NCBI RefSeq assembly: GCF_003841465.1 | Contig: NZ_REFZ01000003.1 | Span: 310,001-374,000 of the forward strand | Length of the DNA: 64,000 nucleotides | Reading direction: 5' to 3' | DNA from: Natrarchaeobius oligotrophus | GTDB taxonomy: Archaea; Halobacteriota; Halobacteria; Halobacteriales; Natrialbaceae | Shown here: positions 14,327-23,557 of the stretch, piece by piece | Layout of the letters: every line of letters begins with the position of its first letter | Numbering within the stretch: the stretch's first letter is position 1 | Notes under the pieces: generated by a model | The model's database searches: none | Told to the model about the DNA's origin: nothing | What the model saw: the letters and a program-made list of their open reading frames with translations, nothing else | Translations under genes and position numbers: made by a program

Positions 14327-17299
14327 ATGAGTACAGACACCGAACGCGTCGACGGGGAAACCGAGACGTCCCCCTCGTTCCTCTCGACGTGGGAAGAGTG
14401 GTATCACGTCCCCGTTATCGGGGTCGTGATGCTGTTTATGTTCTGGGTGCGGACCCAGTCGTACGATCGGTTCGGCATGGAAGACGGCGTGCCCTCGCTG
14501 GCGGCCGTCGACTCGTGGTACCACTGGCGGACGGTCCAGTGGACGGCGGAGAACTATCCGCGGACGATGCCGTACGAAATCTGGACGGGGTTTCCGACCG
14601 GAGAGTACGTCGGGCAGTTCGGCACGCTGTTCGACCAGATCATCGTGACGATCGCGATGATCGTCGGGCTCGGCGATCCGTCGCCCGAGACGCTCTACAC
14701 CGTCTCCCTCCTCGCAGTGCCGGCGATGGCCGCGCTCGTCGCCATTCCGGTGTTCTACATGGGTCGACGCCTCGGCAGGACGATCGGCGGAATCGCCTCC
14801 GTCATCCTGCTCGCGCTCGCGCCCGGCCAGTTCCTCTCGCGGACGGTCACCGGACAGCTCCAGCACCACGTCGCCGAAGTGCTGTTCATGGCGATCGCCG
14901 TGCTGGCGATGATGGTCGCGCTCCGCGTCGCCGAGCGCGAACGTCCCATCTACGAGCTGGTCGCTGACGGCGACTGGGACGCCCTTCGAACGCCGACGAT
15001 CTACAGCGCGCTTGCAGGCATCGCACTCTCGCTCTACGTCTGGGTCTGGCCGGCGGGCGTCGTTCTGATCGGCATCTTCGGCGTCTTCTTCGCCGTGCAG
15101 CTCTGTCTCGACTACGTTCGCGGCGTTTCGCCGGACCACGTCGCGTTCGTCGGCGCGGTCAGTTTCGGTATCACCGCAGTCGCGACCCTCCTGTTGATGG
15201 AACGGCCCGAGTTCGGCAGTCCGTCGAACTTCGGACTGCTCCAGCCCGCGACCGCGGCGCTCGTCGCGGTAGGCTGTGTCTTCATGGCCTGGCTCGCCCG
15301 CCAGTGGGACGGCCGCGAGATCGACCGACAGTACTACCCGGCCGCGATCGGCGGTTTGATCGTCGCCGCGTTCGGGGTCATGTGGCTCGTGCTCCCGGAC
15401 CTCTACAGCACGCTGATCGGCAACCTCACCGGCCGGCTGTTGCCGATCGATCCGAGCGCCACGACGCTCACCATCCAGGAGGCCCAGCCGCCGGCGGACT
15501 TCACCGCACACGTCTTCAACGAGTTCGGCGCGGCCTTCTACACGATGCTCGTGGGGCTCGGACTGCTGATCGCGCGACCGTTCCTCGGGCGCGAGTACCG
15601 CACCGAGTACACGCTCGTGATCGTCTGGTCGCTGTTCCTGACGAGCATGGCCGCGACCCAGGTCCGATTCTCGTACTATCTGCTGCTCGCCGTCGCGGTC
15701 GTCAACGCGGTCGTCGTCGCGGAGACGCTGCGGTTCCTCGACTTCGACGCCTCCGTCACGGACGGGATCGACTCGCTCAGGGGGGTCGAAGCCTACCAGG
15801 TGATCGTCCTCGTGATGGTCGTCCTGTTGCTGTTCGCGCCGCTGCTGCCGCCGGTCGCCGCGGCTGGAACGACCGCGTGGGACCGCGGCGGAGCCGCACA
15901 ACCGCACCACTCCTCGACCGCGTGGGAGCCGTCGAACCAGTGGCTCGCCGAGAACACGCCCGAGCCCGGCGACTGGGGCGGGGCTGACAACGCGAGCGAA
16001 CTCGACTATTACGGCACCTACGACTACCCGGAAGACGGGGACTTCGATTATCCCGTCGGCTCGTACGGCGTGCTCTCGTGGTGGGACTACGGCCACCTGA
16101 TAACGGTCCAGGGCGAGCGGATTCCCCACTCGAACCCGTTCCAGCAGAACGCGCGCTCGTCGTCGGCGTTCCTGACCGCCGACTCCGAGGAGCGATCGGA
16201 GCTCATCCTCGACGCCATCGCCGCGGGCGAGTCGCCCAGAGATCACACGAACGAACAGCTCGAGGCGATGATCGCGGAGAACGAGGACGCCCACGAGGAG
16301 ATCCGGTACGTCATGATCGACCACGAGATGGCCGGCGGCAAGTTCGCGGCGATCACCCAGTGGACGGGGCCGGAGTACGCCCACTACACGACGCCCGAGG
16401 ACTTCGAGCCGGGCGAGCAGATCGACCGCGACGAGGTGGCAGAACGGTTCGCGCACGTGCCGTACGACGACACGACGCTGTCGCGGCTGTACTTCGACGA
16501 CGCGGCCGGGATGGAGAACTACCGGCTGGTTCACGAAAACGACGAGGATATGGCCGGGTTCGTCAGTTACGCCATCGTCGACGCCGACACGGACCGGGTC
16601 CTGCTCGACGAGAACGGCGAGCCCGAGGTGTTCGTCAACCGGATGGTCACCCCGCAGGTCCAACAGGAGCTGGCGTTGTTGCAACAGCACCCGCAGTACG
16701 AACACGTCGACGTCGAGATCTTCGACCAGCGAGAGGGTCCCGCGGTCAAGACCTACGAGCGCGTCGAGGGCGCGACGATCACCGGCTCGGCGGACGTCTC
16801 GGACCACGAGGAGGCGACCGTGACCGCCGTCGTCGAGCTCGAGTCGGGAGCCGACCGCGGCACGTTCGACTACGTCCAGGAGGCCGAACTCGACGAGAGC
16901 GGCGAGTTCGAGCTGACGGTGCCGTACGCGACGAACGACGAACTCGGCGTCGAGGACGGCTACACGAACAGCGCCGTCGAGGCGACCGAGGAGTACACCG
17001 TCACCGTCACCGCACCCGCCGCCGACGACGACGGCTTCGAGGTGTACGAGGGCGAGACGGCCGTCCCCGAGACCGCCGTTGTCGCGGGCGAGAACGTCGA
17101 CGTCACCCTCGAGGAGGTCGCCTTCGAGGACAGCGAGGCGGCCGACGACGAGGAAGAAGGCGAAACCGACGACGCGAACGAAACCGACGACGGGACGGAC
17201 GGTGAGGCCGTGGATCCGATCGGCGATCAGGACGCGACCGGTGAGAACGGAGAGGACGAGGCCGCGGCCGGTTCGGTCGCCGCCGAGGCGGCGGGCTAG
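14327..17299 (+). CDS. aglB: Oligosaccharyltransferase AglB (STT3 family)
   Basis: The 990-residue AglB is the membrane enzyme that transfers a lipid-linked glycan to Asn in Asn-X-Ser/Thr sequons on exported proteins such as the S-layer glycoprotein. The N-terminal half (about 30-510) is a series of hydrophobic helices with the first external loop AAVDSWYHWRTVQW carrying the metal-site Asp. The hallmark WWDYG is at 585-589 (SWWDYGHLI). The C-terminal half is soluble and extracellular and ends in an Asp/Glu-rich tail (about 930-990), typical of a halophile. The start ATG at 14327 fits the TATA box at 14293-14303. Flanking glycosyltransferases at 10200 and 12923 probably build its donor. Length and motif agree with haloarchaeal AglB. 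Confidence 0.97.
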   Translation: MSTDTERVDGETETSPSFLSTWEEWYHVPVIGVVMLFMFWVRTQSYDRFGMEDGVPSLAAVDSWYHWRTVQWTAENYPRTMPYEIWTGFPTGEYVGQFGTLFDQIIVTIAMIVGLGDPSPETLYTVSLLAVPAMAALVAIPVFYMGRRLGRTIGGIASVILLALAPGQFLSRTVTGQLQHHVAEVLFMAIAVLAMMVALRVAERERPIYELVADGDWDALRTPTIYSALAGIALSLYVWVWPAGVVLIGIFGVFFAVQLCLDYVRGVSPDHVAFVGAVSFGITAVATLLLMERPEFGSPSNFGLLQPATAALVAVGCVFMAWLARQWDGREIDRQYYPAAIGGLIVAAFGVMWLVLPDLYSTLIGNLTGRLLPIDPSATTLTIQEAQPPADFTAHVFNEFGAAFYTMLVGLGLLIARPFLGREYRTEYTLVIVWSLFLTSMAATQVRFSYYLLLAVAVVNAVVVAETLRFLDFDASVTDGIDSLRGVEAYQVIVLVMVVLLLFAPLLPPVAAAGTTAWDRGGAAQPHHSSTAWEPSNQWLAENTPEPGDWGGADNASELDYYGTYDYPEDGDFDYPVGSYGVLSWWDYGHLITVQGERIPHSNPFQQNARSSSAFLTADSEERSELILDAIAAGESPRDHTNEQLEAMIAENEDAHEEIRYVMIDHEMAGGKFAAITQWTGPEYAHYTTPEDFEPGEQIDRDEVAERFAHVPYDDTTLSRLYFDDAAGMENYRLVHENDEDMAGFVSYAIVDADTDRVLLDENGEPEVFVNRMVTPQVQQELALLQQHPQYEHVDVEIFDQREGPAVKTYERVEGATITGSADVSDHEEATVTAVVELESGADRGTFDYVQEAELDESGEFELTVPYATNDELGVEDGYTNSAVEATEEYTVTVTAPAADDDGFEVYEGETAVPETAVVAGENVDVTLEEVAFEDSEAADDEEEGETDDANETDDGTDGEAVDPIGDQDATGENGEDEAAAGSVAAEAAG

Positions 17300-17433
17300 C
17301 GGCCGCGCCCGGACGGCCGCACCCTCGAGTCGCCGCCTTTCGATCCGTCGCGTCCGATTCCGGTCGCCGCGTTCGCGACGTTCCGACGACCGAAGCACAT
17401 ACGTGAGTCTCTCACCGACGTAAAGTCGCGCAG

Positions 17434-17778
17434 ATGCACCACACGAGTCCGTTCGAAATCGGGTGGCTGGATCCGCAGCTCGCGCCCGTTCTCCTGGGCG
17501 TGATCGTCCTGGCGGCCGTCGGGACGGCGATTCTGTTCGGCTGCGGGGTCGTGGCGTACTCGCGGCGGCGCTCGAGGCGGTACCTGCTGATCACGATCGT
17601 GCTCGGGTTGCTGGTCGCCCGGTCGATCGTCGGCCTCGGAACGGTCTTCGGGCTCGTGCCGATGACGGTTCACCACCTCGTCGAACACGGGATGGACTTC
17701 GCGATCGCGGTGCTCATCCTGTACGCGGTCTACCGGAGCGGACCGACCGGGGGCGACGGGTTCGTCGGGAGCGAGTGA
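17434..17778 (+). CDS. Small haloarchaeal membrane protein
   Basis: A 114-residue protein with three hydrophobic segments (about 17-40, 50-72 and 82-100), separated by the basic loop YSRRRSRRYLL. It starts MHHTSPFEIGWLDPQLAP and contains MTVHHLVEHGMDFAIAV. I recognise the pattern as a conserved haloarchaeal membrane protein often found next to a small winged-helix regulator, which is the case here (17814-18215, convergent, 35-nt gap). No enzymatic motif is visible. Function unknown. Confidence 0.75.
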   Translation: MHHTSPFEIGWLDPQLAPVLLGVIVLAAVGTAILFGCGVVAYSRRRSRRYLLITIVLGLLVARSIVGLGTVFGLVPMTVHHLVEHGMDFAIAVLILYAVYRSGPTGGDGFVGSE

Positions 17779-17813
17779 CGGGGAACGGTCGAACGACGGG
17801 CGGCCGACGTCCG

Positions 17814-18215
17814 TCAGTCGTCGGCGTCGAGCTGGCGTTCGCACTCGAGTCGCTGGCAGCCGACGACGAGCGAGTCCGGGACCGCCGACGCCTGTGAGTG
17901 CAACGCCTCGAAGACGGCGGCCACCTCCCCGAATCGCGAGCCGCGGGAGGCGACGAACGGCTCGGTCGACCACTCGACGAACTCCATCGACGAGAGCATC
18001 GGCAGGTGGGTGTGATACAGCTCCTGGCGGAGCGCCTTCGGATCGACGGGAACGTTCGGATTGAGCGCGCTCTCGGGTAGCGCCACGGTGTCGCCCTCGT
18101 CGACGTCCAGCAGGGAGACGATCAGCTGACGGCGCGGCTCGGCCGACGCGGCTCTGAACACGCGATCCCATCGCTGGATGACCCGTTTTCCGTTTTCGAA
18201 CCGTACTTCGGACAT
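17814..18215 (-). CDS. ArsR-like winged-helix regulator (haloarchaeal DUF7344-type)
   Basis: A 133-residue protein. The N-terminal half, WDRVFRAASAEPRRQLIVSL followed by VALPESALNP and LRQELYHTHLPMLSSMEFVE, is the helix-turn-helix of the haloarchaeal ArsR-like group, in which an HTH recognition helix is followed by a short wing. There are no metal-binding Cys pairs. It should be a DNA-binding regulator; its target is unknown, perhaps the convergent membrane gene at 17434. The ATG is at 18213-18215, and a TATA-like CTTTTTGAAA lies about 20-30 nt upstream on this strand. Confidence 0.72.
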   Translation of the reverse strand: MSEVRFENGKRVIQRWDRVFRAASAEPRRQLIVSLLDVDEGDTVALPESALNPNVPVDPKALRQELYHTHLPMLSSMEFVEWSTEPFVASRGSRFGEVAAVFEALHSQASAVPDSLVVGCQRLECERQLDADD

Positions 18216-18308
18216 GGGAACGATTTCTACGCGTTTTTCAAAAAGGATATCCCCCGACCGGGACGATCGTTCGGCGAGAGGGGAGCGAACCGACGACTCG
18301 GCCGACGA

Positions 18309-19046
18309 TCAGCCGAGTCGCTCGAGCACCTGCCGACCCTCGAGGTACGGAAAGTCGTGGCGGCTGGCGTAGGCGCGCGCATCGACGGGCGACAGCGCCT
18401 CGCCGGTCTCGTCGTCGAGCATCTCGCAGACGACGACGGCCGGGGGAAGGTCCGCCGCCTCGGCGAGGGCGACGCCGAGTTCGGTGTGACCCTCTCGCTG
18501 TGCGAGCAGGTCGGGTGCGGCTTTCAGCAGGTGGACGTGACCGGGGGTCCGGAACTCGGCGGCGAAGTCGACCTCGTGAGGGGCGGCAGCCGCGTCCGCG
18601 AGCGCCCGGATGGTCCGCGATCGATCGTTGTCGGTGATGCCGGTGTAGGTGTCGCGGTGGTTGACCGTCAGCGAGAACGACGAGCGTTCGTCGTAGCCGA
18701 GGTCGTGGTCGGTCGTCGCCGGGTGGTCGATGACCTCGGTGTAGAACGGGAGGTCGAACGCGTCGGCGACCTCGTGGCCGAGCGCCGCACAGACGAGTCC
18801 GCCGGCGTCGTTTCGCATCCTGGCGACGGCGTTCGGCGTGACCGCGTCGGCGTGGTAGATGACGTCCGTCTCGCCCTCCCGATCGGCGGCGTCGTGGACG
18901 AGCACCGGTTCGCCCGCCTCGAGCGAGGCGAGCGCCTCCTCGAGCGAGTCGGCGGATCGGTCGACGTCCGGATCGGCGTCGGCCGACGGCGTCGCGTTCG
19001 TTCCGCCGTCCGCGGCCGTCCGCGTCTCGCCTCGGCGTCCGCTCAT
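18309..19046 (-). CDS. ribB: 3,4-dihydroxy-2-butanone-4-phosphate synthase
   Basis: RibB converts ribulose 5-phosphate into 3,4-dihydroxy-2-butanone 4-phosphate plus formate for riboflavin synthesis. The 245-residue protein carries the metal/substrate loop [17 protein letters not shown], the [10 protein letters not shown] block, [17 protein letters not shown] and the [10 protein letters not shown] segment, all diagnostic of RibB. The first 40 residues are a low-complexity acidic extension not needed by the fold. Its ATG overlaps the stop of ribK by 4 nt (ATGA at 19043-19046 on this strand), so the two form an operon with coupled translation. Expression is probably controlled from the ribK promoter and its palindrome at 19797-19818. 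There is no GTP cyclohydrolase II domain fused to it. Confidence 0.95.
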   Translation of the reverse strand: MSGRRGETRTAADGGTNATPSADADPDVDRSADSLEEALASLEAGEPVLVHDAADREGETDVIYHADAVTPNAVARMRNDAGGLVCAALGHEVADAFDLPFYTEVIDHPATTDHDLGYDERSSFSLTVNHRDTYTGITDNDRSRTIRALADAAAAPHEVDFAAEFRTPGHVHLLKAAPDLLAQREGHTELGVALAEAADLPPAVVVCEMLDDETGEALSPVDARAYASRHDFPYLEGRQVLERLG

Positions 19047-19750
19047 CGTCGATCACCGACCGAGACGGTGACGTGGTCGTCGTCCTCGAGATCCAGTTCC
19101 TCGCGGAGTTTCACCGGCGCGATGAGCTCGAGCTGGTCGTCGTCGTGGTGGGTCCGCTCGGGTGCGATGACGTGGGCGTCCTCGTAGCTGTCGCCGTCGG
19201 CGGTCTCGACCGACGCGCGGTGACAGACCGCGGGGCCGTAGGTGCGCTCGTCGTCCTCCCAGCCGTCGATCGGGATGGGTTCGAGCGAGGAGACCGCGCC
19301 GCGTCGGCGGACGCTATCCTCCCGGAGGTCGACGTTCAGCGTGCCGGGAAACGGCTCGTAGCCCAGGCGCGTTTCGAACTGGCGTTTGTACCCCGACAGC
19401 GAGATGTAGTGGCGGCCCTCGCCCATGCCGCTCGTGACGGTTCCCTCGAGGGTGACCTCCGCGTCCGTCTCGAAGATCCGGCGGTAGTCCTCGTACTCGG
19501 CGTGAAGCGCCCGTTCGCCCTCGTCGGTCACCTCGACCCACTGGCCGTCGCTGACGGTGTCGCGCTCGAGCAGGCTCGCGCTCTCGAGTCGCTGGAGGCG
19601 ACGCGAGGCGGTCTGGTTCGAGGCGTCGAGCCGGGTCGCGAGATCCGAACACGAGATTTTGACGTCGCCCTCGAGCCCGCCCTCGAGCGCGAGCAGTTTG
19701 AGAACCGCGAGTTCGTCGTATCCGACGGCGGAGTCCGCTGTCGCTGACAT
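19043..19750 (-). CDS. ribK: CTP-dependent riboflavin kinase with N-terminal HTH (RbkR type)
   Basis: A 235-residue two-domain protein. Residues 1-90 are a winged helix: [53 protein letters not shown]. The C-terminal half is the archaeal DUF120 riboflavin kinase: [29 protein letters not shown] and [17 protein letters not shown]. It makes FMN from riboflavin with CTP. Such HTH-kinase fusions (RbkR) are known in archaea as regulators of riboflavin genes. I chose the ATG at 19748-19750 ([14 protein letters not shown]); a GTG upstream would add 45 residues that run through the palindrome. It overlaps ribB by 4 nt. Auto-regulation through 19797-19818 is inference. Confidence 0.93.
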   Translation of the reverse strand: MSATADSAVGYDELAVLKLLALEGGLEGDVKISCSDLATRLDASNQTASRRLQRLESASLLERDTVSDGQWVEVTDEGERALHAEYEDYRRIFETDAEVTLEGTVTSGMGEGRHYISLSGYKRQFETRLGYEPFPGTLNVDLREDSVRRRGAVSSLEPIPIDGWEDDERTYGPAVCHRASVETADGDSYEDAHVIAPERTHHDDDQLELIAPVKLREELDLEDDDHVTVSVGDRR

Positions 19751-19796
19751 ACACTCGAGTTTCGCGCCCGTCGGCAAAAGCGTATCGGATGTGGCA

Positions 19797-19818
19797 TGCA
19801 TAACAGTATCGTTATGCA
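19797..19818. promoter_or_regulatory. Palindromic candidate operator of ribK-ribB
   Basis: TGCATAAC and GTTATGCA form a perfect 8-bp inverted repeat with a 6-nt spacer, 47-68 nt upstream of the ribK ATG, in the place expected for the promoter. Because ribK encodes an HTH-kinase fusion of the RbkR type, this is a good candidate for its binding site. Confidence 0.55.
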
Positions 19819-20055
19819 GGTCGCGCGAGCGTCGGCGTAAACCCACCTTGGAGTAGCGAGCTAAAAACCCACCGGTGTCTCCCACGAGCGGCGGACGCCC
19901 CCAGACGGCGGTGGAAAGTGACGTCGGGAGTAACTGCTACGTGGACCCCGTCGGTCGGGAACGACCGGCCGATCGTACTGACCGCCGGATGTCGGTTCCG
20001 GAGCCACCGCGAGCCGTCCGGCGGTCGTTCCGGTACGTCGGTACGACGGGCCACA

Positions 20056-20997
20056 TCAGAGACCGGTCGCGATCGCGTCGTCGATCGCCGCGACGCGGTC
20101 CGGCTCGAACGTGAAAAACCCTTCCCAGATGCGGGGTTCGACCTCGCGACAGACGAGCGCGCCGCCCTCGGCTGCGACGGCCGATCGGTCGACGTCGAGC
20201 GCGTCGGAGCCGGCCGGTCGGAAGACGACGAACCACGAGTCGCGATAGGCCGGTCCGTCCCCGAGGTGTGTCGTCGCCTCGAGATCGGGTCTCGCCCCGT
20301 CGTCGACGCCGTAGAGGTGGACGTCGACGTCGGTCCGCTCGAGTCGCTCGTACACCGCTCGCGTCCCGACCTCGTCGTCGATTCGCGACAGCGACTGGAA
20401 CGCAGCGCGGAGCGTCCCGACGCCGATCGCGAACGCCGACTGCTCGAGGTACCGCGAGAGCAGGATCAACAGCAGTTTCTCCCTGTGAGCGAGGGGATAG
20501 CCGCGAAGCCGTAACCTGGTATCCGCGAGGCCGGCGAGGACGTCCGGTAGCTCGATCTCGCCGAGTTCGCGAGCGCCGGTGACGAACAGGTCCGAGTTGA
20601 TCGCGAGCAGCGAGTCGTACAGCGTCGCCATCGACGACGCCGCGGTCGGTTCGCCGTCCTCGAACAGGACGGCCGTCGAACCCTCGCTCTCGAGCGCCTC
20701 GGCGATCCCCGGACGGTCGTCGGCCAGAGCCGCCGGAGAGTGACTCCCGTCGAGGTCGACGTCGATCCGTTTCCCGTCGAACGCGTCCGCGAGCATCGAC
20801 ACGAGCGGGTCCGGTCCGTCGACGACGACGACGATCTCGAGGTCGGAGCCGTCGACGTCCTCGATGAGCGATCCGACGAGCACTGTCGGGGGTTCGGCCG
20901 GCCGAGTGGTAAGCGTTGTCGCCGCGGCGATCGCCTCGAGTACGGAGAAGCCGCGGTCGATCGCTCGAGCGGCGGGTGGAACCCGGGCGAGGCGCAT
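20056..20997 (-). CDS. DICT sensory domain protein
   Basis: This 313-residue protein has no membrane segment. It starts with VPPAARAIDRGFSVLEAIAA, followed by an alpha/beta sensor fold with VLVGSLIEDVDGSDLEIVVV, a helical linker and ILLSRYLEQSAFAIGVGTLRAAFQSLSRI, which is the DICT signature (a sensory domain first described in diguanylate cyclases and two-component systems). The last part (WFVVFRPAG ... EPRIWEGFFTFEPDRV) matches the haloarchaeal stand-alone DICT family. It probably senses a small molecule or light-linked signal and acts through protein contacts. No output domain is visible. The ATG is at 20995-20997. Confidence 0.75.
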   Translation of the reverse strand: MRLARVPPAARAIDRGFSVLEAIAAATTLTTRPAEPPTVLVGSLIEDVDGSDLEIVVVVDGPDPLVSMLADAFDGKRIDVDLDGSHSPAALADDRPGIAEALESEGSTAVLFEDGEPTAASSMATLYDSLLAINSDLFVTGARELGEIELPDVLAGLADTRLRLRGYPLAHREKLLLILLSRYLEQSAFAIGVGTLRAAFQSLSRIDDEVGTRAVYERLERTDVDVHLYGVDDGARPDLEATTHLGDGPAYRDSWFVVFRPAGSDALDVDRSAVAAEGGALVCREVEPRIWEGFFTFEPDRVAAIDDAIATGL

Positions 20998-21130
20998 CCG
21001 ATGGTAACGGGGCCGGGAGCGGGCGGAACGTCCGGAAGACCGAGCCGTCTCGAGAACCGAGGTCGATGGAGGTCAAGGCGTCTCGAGAACCGGACGTGTG
21101 GATTCGAAAACCGCGAACTGCGGACGCGGG

Positions 21131-22174
21131 TCAGTCGCCGGTGACGGGATCGCGCTCCCAGAACTCGCTGTCCTTGCGCAGCTTCGGGACCCAGGTGTCG
21201 CTGGTCTTCGAGAGCAAGGCGACTCGCGAGGCCGGCACGTCCTTGCACTCGGTGAACTCGGGCATGTACGCCATGACCTCCTCGGCGAACGCCACGACGT
21301 CGTCGTGGTCTGGCATCGACGAGCGGTCGAGCCGACCGCGGGAGTGGCCGACGTGCATGTACGCCTTCAGTTCGACGAAATCGGGGTCGGCCTGTCGGTA
21401 GAAGCCGGCGTACCAGTCGGGGTGGTGCATGTTCTCGCCGTCGACGAGCGTCGTCCGCAGGACGGTCCGGGTGTCGTCTTTCTCGGCGAGAACGTCCATC
21501 GTCTCGAGCAGCCGCTCCCAGGCGTCGTCCTCCATCGCCTTGACGACTCGATCGAACGTGTGGCGCTCCGGCGCGTCGACGCTGACGTACAGCTGGGTCG
21601 GATCGCACTCGCGTAACACCTCGGGGCGGGTGCCGTTCGAGACGAGGAACGTGGTGATATCGCGGTCGTGAAACGCCTCGATGAGTTCGGGGAGATAGGG
21701 GTACAGCGTCGGCTCGCCGTCGAGCGAGATGGCGACGTGGCGGGGCTCCATCGACTCCTCGAAGACCTCGCGGGGCACCTCGTCGTTGCCGCCGAAGCCC
21801 GAGAGCAGCTTCGTCTGGAGCTCGATCGAGGCGTCGACGACGGCTTCGGGGTCGTCCCACTCGACGTCGTCCATCTCGTAGGCGTGGCCGTTGTGATCGC
21901 GCCAGCAGAAGACGCAGCGCTCGTTACAGCGGACGACCGGCGTCATCTGGATGCACCGGTGGGACTCGATCCCGTAGTAGATGTTCTTGTAACACTTGCC
22001 CTCCCCGCGCAGGGCGTTCGCGGTCCAGCCGCAGGTCTGGGCCGCCGTGTGGTTCTCGCTGTGGTAGTCCGGACTCGAGACCTGGGCCGGGCCGCCGTCG
22101 GTGTCGTCGGTTTCCGCGGCGTCCTCGCGGCCGCTCGCCCGCGCGTCGACGCCGGAGTCGGCGGAGTCGCTCAT
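21131..22174 (-). CDS. twy1: S-adenosyl-L-methionine-dependent tRNA 4-demethylwyosine synthase (TYW1/Taw1)
   Basis: This radical-SAM enzyme condenses N1-methylguanosine-37 of tRNA-Phe with pyruvate to give 4-demethylwyosine, the first committed step of wyosine synthesis. The CxxxCxxC cluster motif is in VRCNERCVFCWRDHNG; other features are KNIYYGIESHRCIQMTPV, the VAISLDGEPTLYPYLPELIE turn and FLVSNGTRPEVL. At 347 residues it matches archaeal Taw1, which lacks the flavodoxin domain of eukaryotic TYW1. The N-terminal 45 residues are an acidic low-complexity extension. The ATG is at 22172-22174, with a weak TTTTGTCC box about 27 nt upstream. Confidence 0.95.
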   Translation of the reverse strand: MSDSADSGVDARASGREDAAETDDTDGGPAQVSSPDYHSENHTAAQTCGWTANALRGEGKCYKNIYYGIESHRCIQMTPVVRCNERCVFCWRDHNGHAYEMDDVEWDDPEAVVDASIELQTKLLSGFGGNDEVPREVFEESMEPRHVAISLDGEPTLYPYLPELIEAFHDRDITTFLVSNGTRPEVLRECDPTQLYVSVDAPERHTFDRVVKAMEDDAWERLLETMDVLAEKDDTRTVLRTTLVDGENMHHPDWYAGFYRQADPDFVELKAYMHVGHSRGRLDRSSMPDHDDVVAFAEEVMAYMPEFTECKDVPASRVALLSKTSDTWVPKLRKDSEFWERDPVTGD

Positions 22175-22357
22175 GTTGACGTCGCTTGGACGGGGGCGGA
22201 CAAAAGGCGTGTGGTGTGTCGCGTCCGCGAACCGAGCGTCGGCGACGGGAGAGCGATTCGGCGACTCGAGCGCGACGGGAGTCGAATCACCAGCCGGCGG
22301 GTGCGGGTCGACGAGCGCTCGGGCGAACCGACGGCACCGCGCCGGCGGACCCGCCGG

Positions 22358-22657
22358 TCACTTTCGGTGCGGTAAGGTACCCGGCTCGGCCGGATCGTCG
22401 TCCTCGGTCGTGACCTCTCGTTCGAAACCGTACAGCACCGGACCCGTGTTCGCGGTCAGGAGGACGCCGGTCAACGGTGCGGTGGGGACGAAGAGGTACA
22501 GTCCCACGCCGACCGCGCAGGTTCCCGCCGTGATCGTCGCCCACAGCAGCGGCCGCGCCATCTCGAGGCGCGTCGCGTCCCAGTAGACGGCCGCGAAGAC
22601 GGCGGTCGTAAGCGCCAGTCCGAGAAGCGCGGCGACGGGCTCGGCAACCGGACTCAT
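22358..22657 (-). CDS. Small three-helix membrane protein
   Basis: A 99-residue protein with three hydrophobic segments (about 8-26, 37-55 and 60-75) and a short charged C-terminal tail. The pattern LTTAVFAAVYWDATRLEMARPLLWA resembles a widespread haloarchaeal family of unknown function. The ATG is at 22655-22657. It lies between twy1 and a hypothetical gene on the same strand. No catalytic motif can be seen. Confidence 0.7.
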   Translation of the reverse strand: MSPVAEPVAALLGLALTTAVFAAVYWDATRLEMARPLLWATITAGTCAVGVGLYLFVPTAPLTGVLLTANTGPVLYGFEREVTTEDDDPAEPGTLPHRK

Positions 22658-22743
22658 ACTCGAATCTGGGTCGCTCGAGGCAAAAGCGTTCTGAGAGCGC
22701 CGCGACCTCGAAGCGGCGATCCGAAGCGCGAACCGGAATCGAC

Positions 22744-23427
22744 TCAGAACGGCAGCGCTTCACGTGCCGCTTTCGCGTACAGCCGCGGCGTCCGCCTGCG
22801 GGCCCCCTCGAGGGCGTGTTCGAGCGTCGCGGCGACGTGATCGTGGACGCCTGCGCCGTGTCCGACGAGGACGCGGTCGGGGTCGAACCGTCCCAGGGTC
22901 GATCGGGGCGGAAACGGCCGCAGCGCGGGGTGGACGCCGAGCCGTTCGGAGCCGGCGAGAAAGTAGTCGACGGTGCCGAGCGCCTCCGGGACGAGCAGGG
23001 TGTCGGTCGCCGGGTCGTAGAGCGCGACCTCCTGCCAGAGGCGGTTGTCGGCAACCACGTGGGCCTCGATACCGGAGTCCGAGAGTTCGTCGCTGAATCG
23101 GGCGACCGGGGCGTCGATGTCGTCGGTGACGCCCTCGAAGATCCGCGGGAGGTAGACCGGGACGTCGTGGCGGTTCGCCACGCGCTCTCCGTCCCGGACG
23201 TGCCTGTCGAGCAAGACGACGACGCCCCGAACGTCGCCGAACTCCGCCAGGAGCTCGTCCAGGCCCTCGGCGTCGACTGGATCGACGACCCAGACGTCAC
23301 CGTCGACCGCGAGCGCGTGGCTCGCACGCTGCATCCGCTCGTCGGGGTGGGCGATCCAGCCGACGCCGTCGTCGTAGCGGTCGATCTCTCGAAACTCGCT
23401 CGCTCGTTCGTCGACGCGAAACCCCAT
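22744..23427 (-). CDS. Haloarchaeal conserved protein, possibly a divergent metallo-beta-lactamase-like fold
   Basis: A 227-residue soluble protein. Alternating strand/helix segments (WVVDPVDAEGLDELLAEFGD, GVVVLLDRHVRDGERVANRH, VALYDPATDTLLVPEALGTV, RVLVGHGAGVHDHVAATLEH) have the order of a metallo-beta-lactamase fold, but the HxHxDH metal motif is replaced (LLDRHVRDGER). I cannot assign a function, and the MBL resemblance is an impression from the strand pattern rather than a motif match. The ATG is at 23425-23427; GTTTAAGG about 25-30 nt upstream on this strand makes a good leaderless promoter. Confidence 0.65.
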   Translation of the reverse strand: MGFRVDERASEFREIDRYDDGVGWIAHPDERMQRASHALAVDGDVWVVDPVDAEGLDELLAEFGDVRGVVVLLDRHVRDGERVANRHDVPVYLPRIFEGVTDDIDAPVARFSDELSDSGIEAHVVADNRLWQEVALYDPATDTLLVPEALGTVDYFLAGSERLGVHPALRPFPPRSTLGRFDPDRVLVGHGAGVHDHVAATLEHALEGARRRTPRLYAKAAREALPF

Positions 23428-23557
23428 ACCGAACGTACGGATTTCCGACCCTTAAACGATCGCGTCGGTGCGAACGCGGCGAGATCGCGGGCCCGACCGC
23501 CGGGACGACTCGTCGAGGAGACGGGGTTCTATGCCGCCGGCCGACGTAGCCGACGAC

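Noticed and set aside
14324-17398. A 1,024-codon open frame opposite aglB
   Set aside because: The aglB frame has all AglB motifs and a promoter; the opposite frame is Arg/Asp/Val-rich with no motif.
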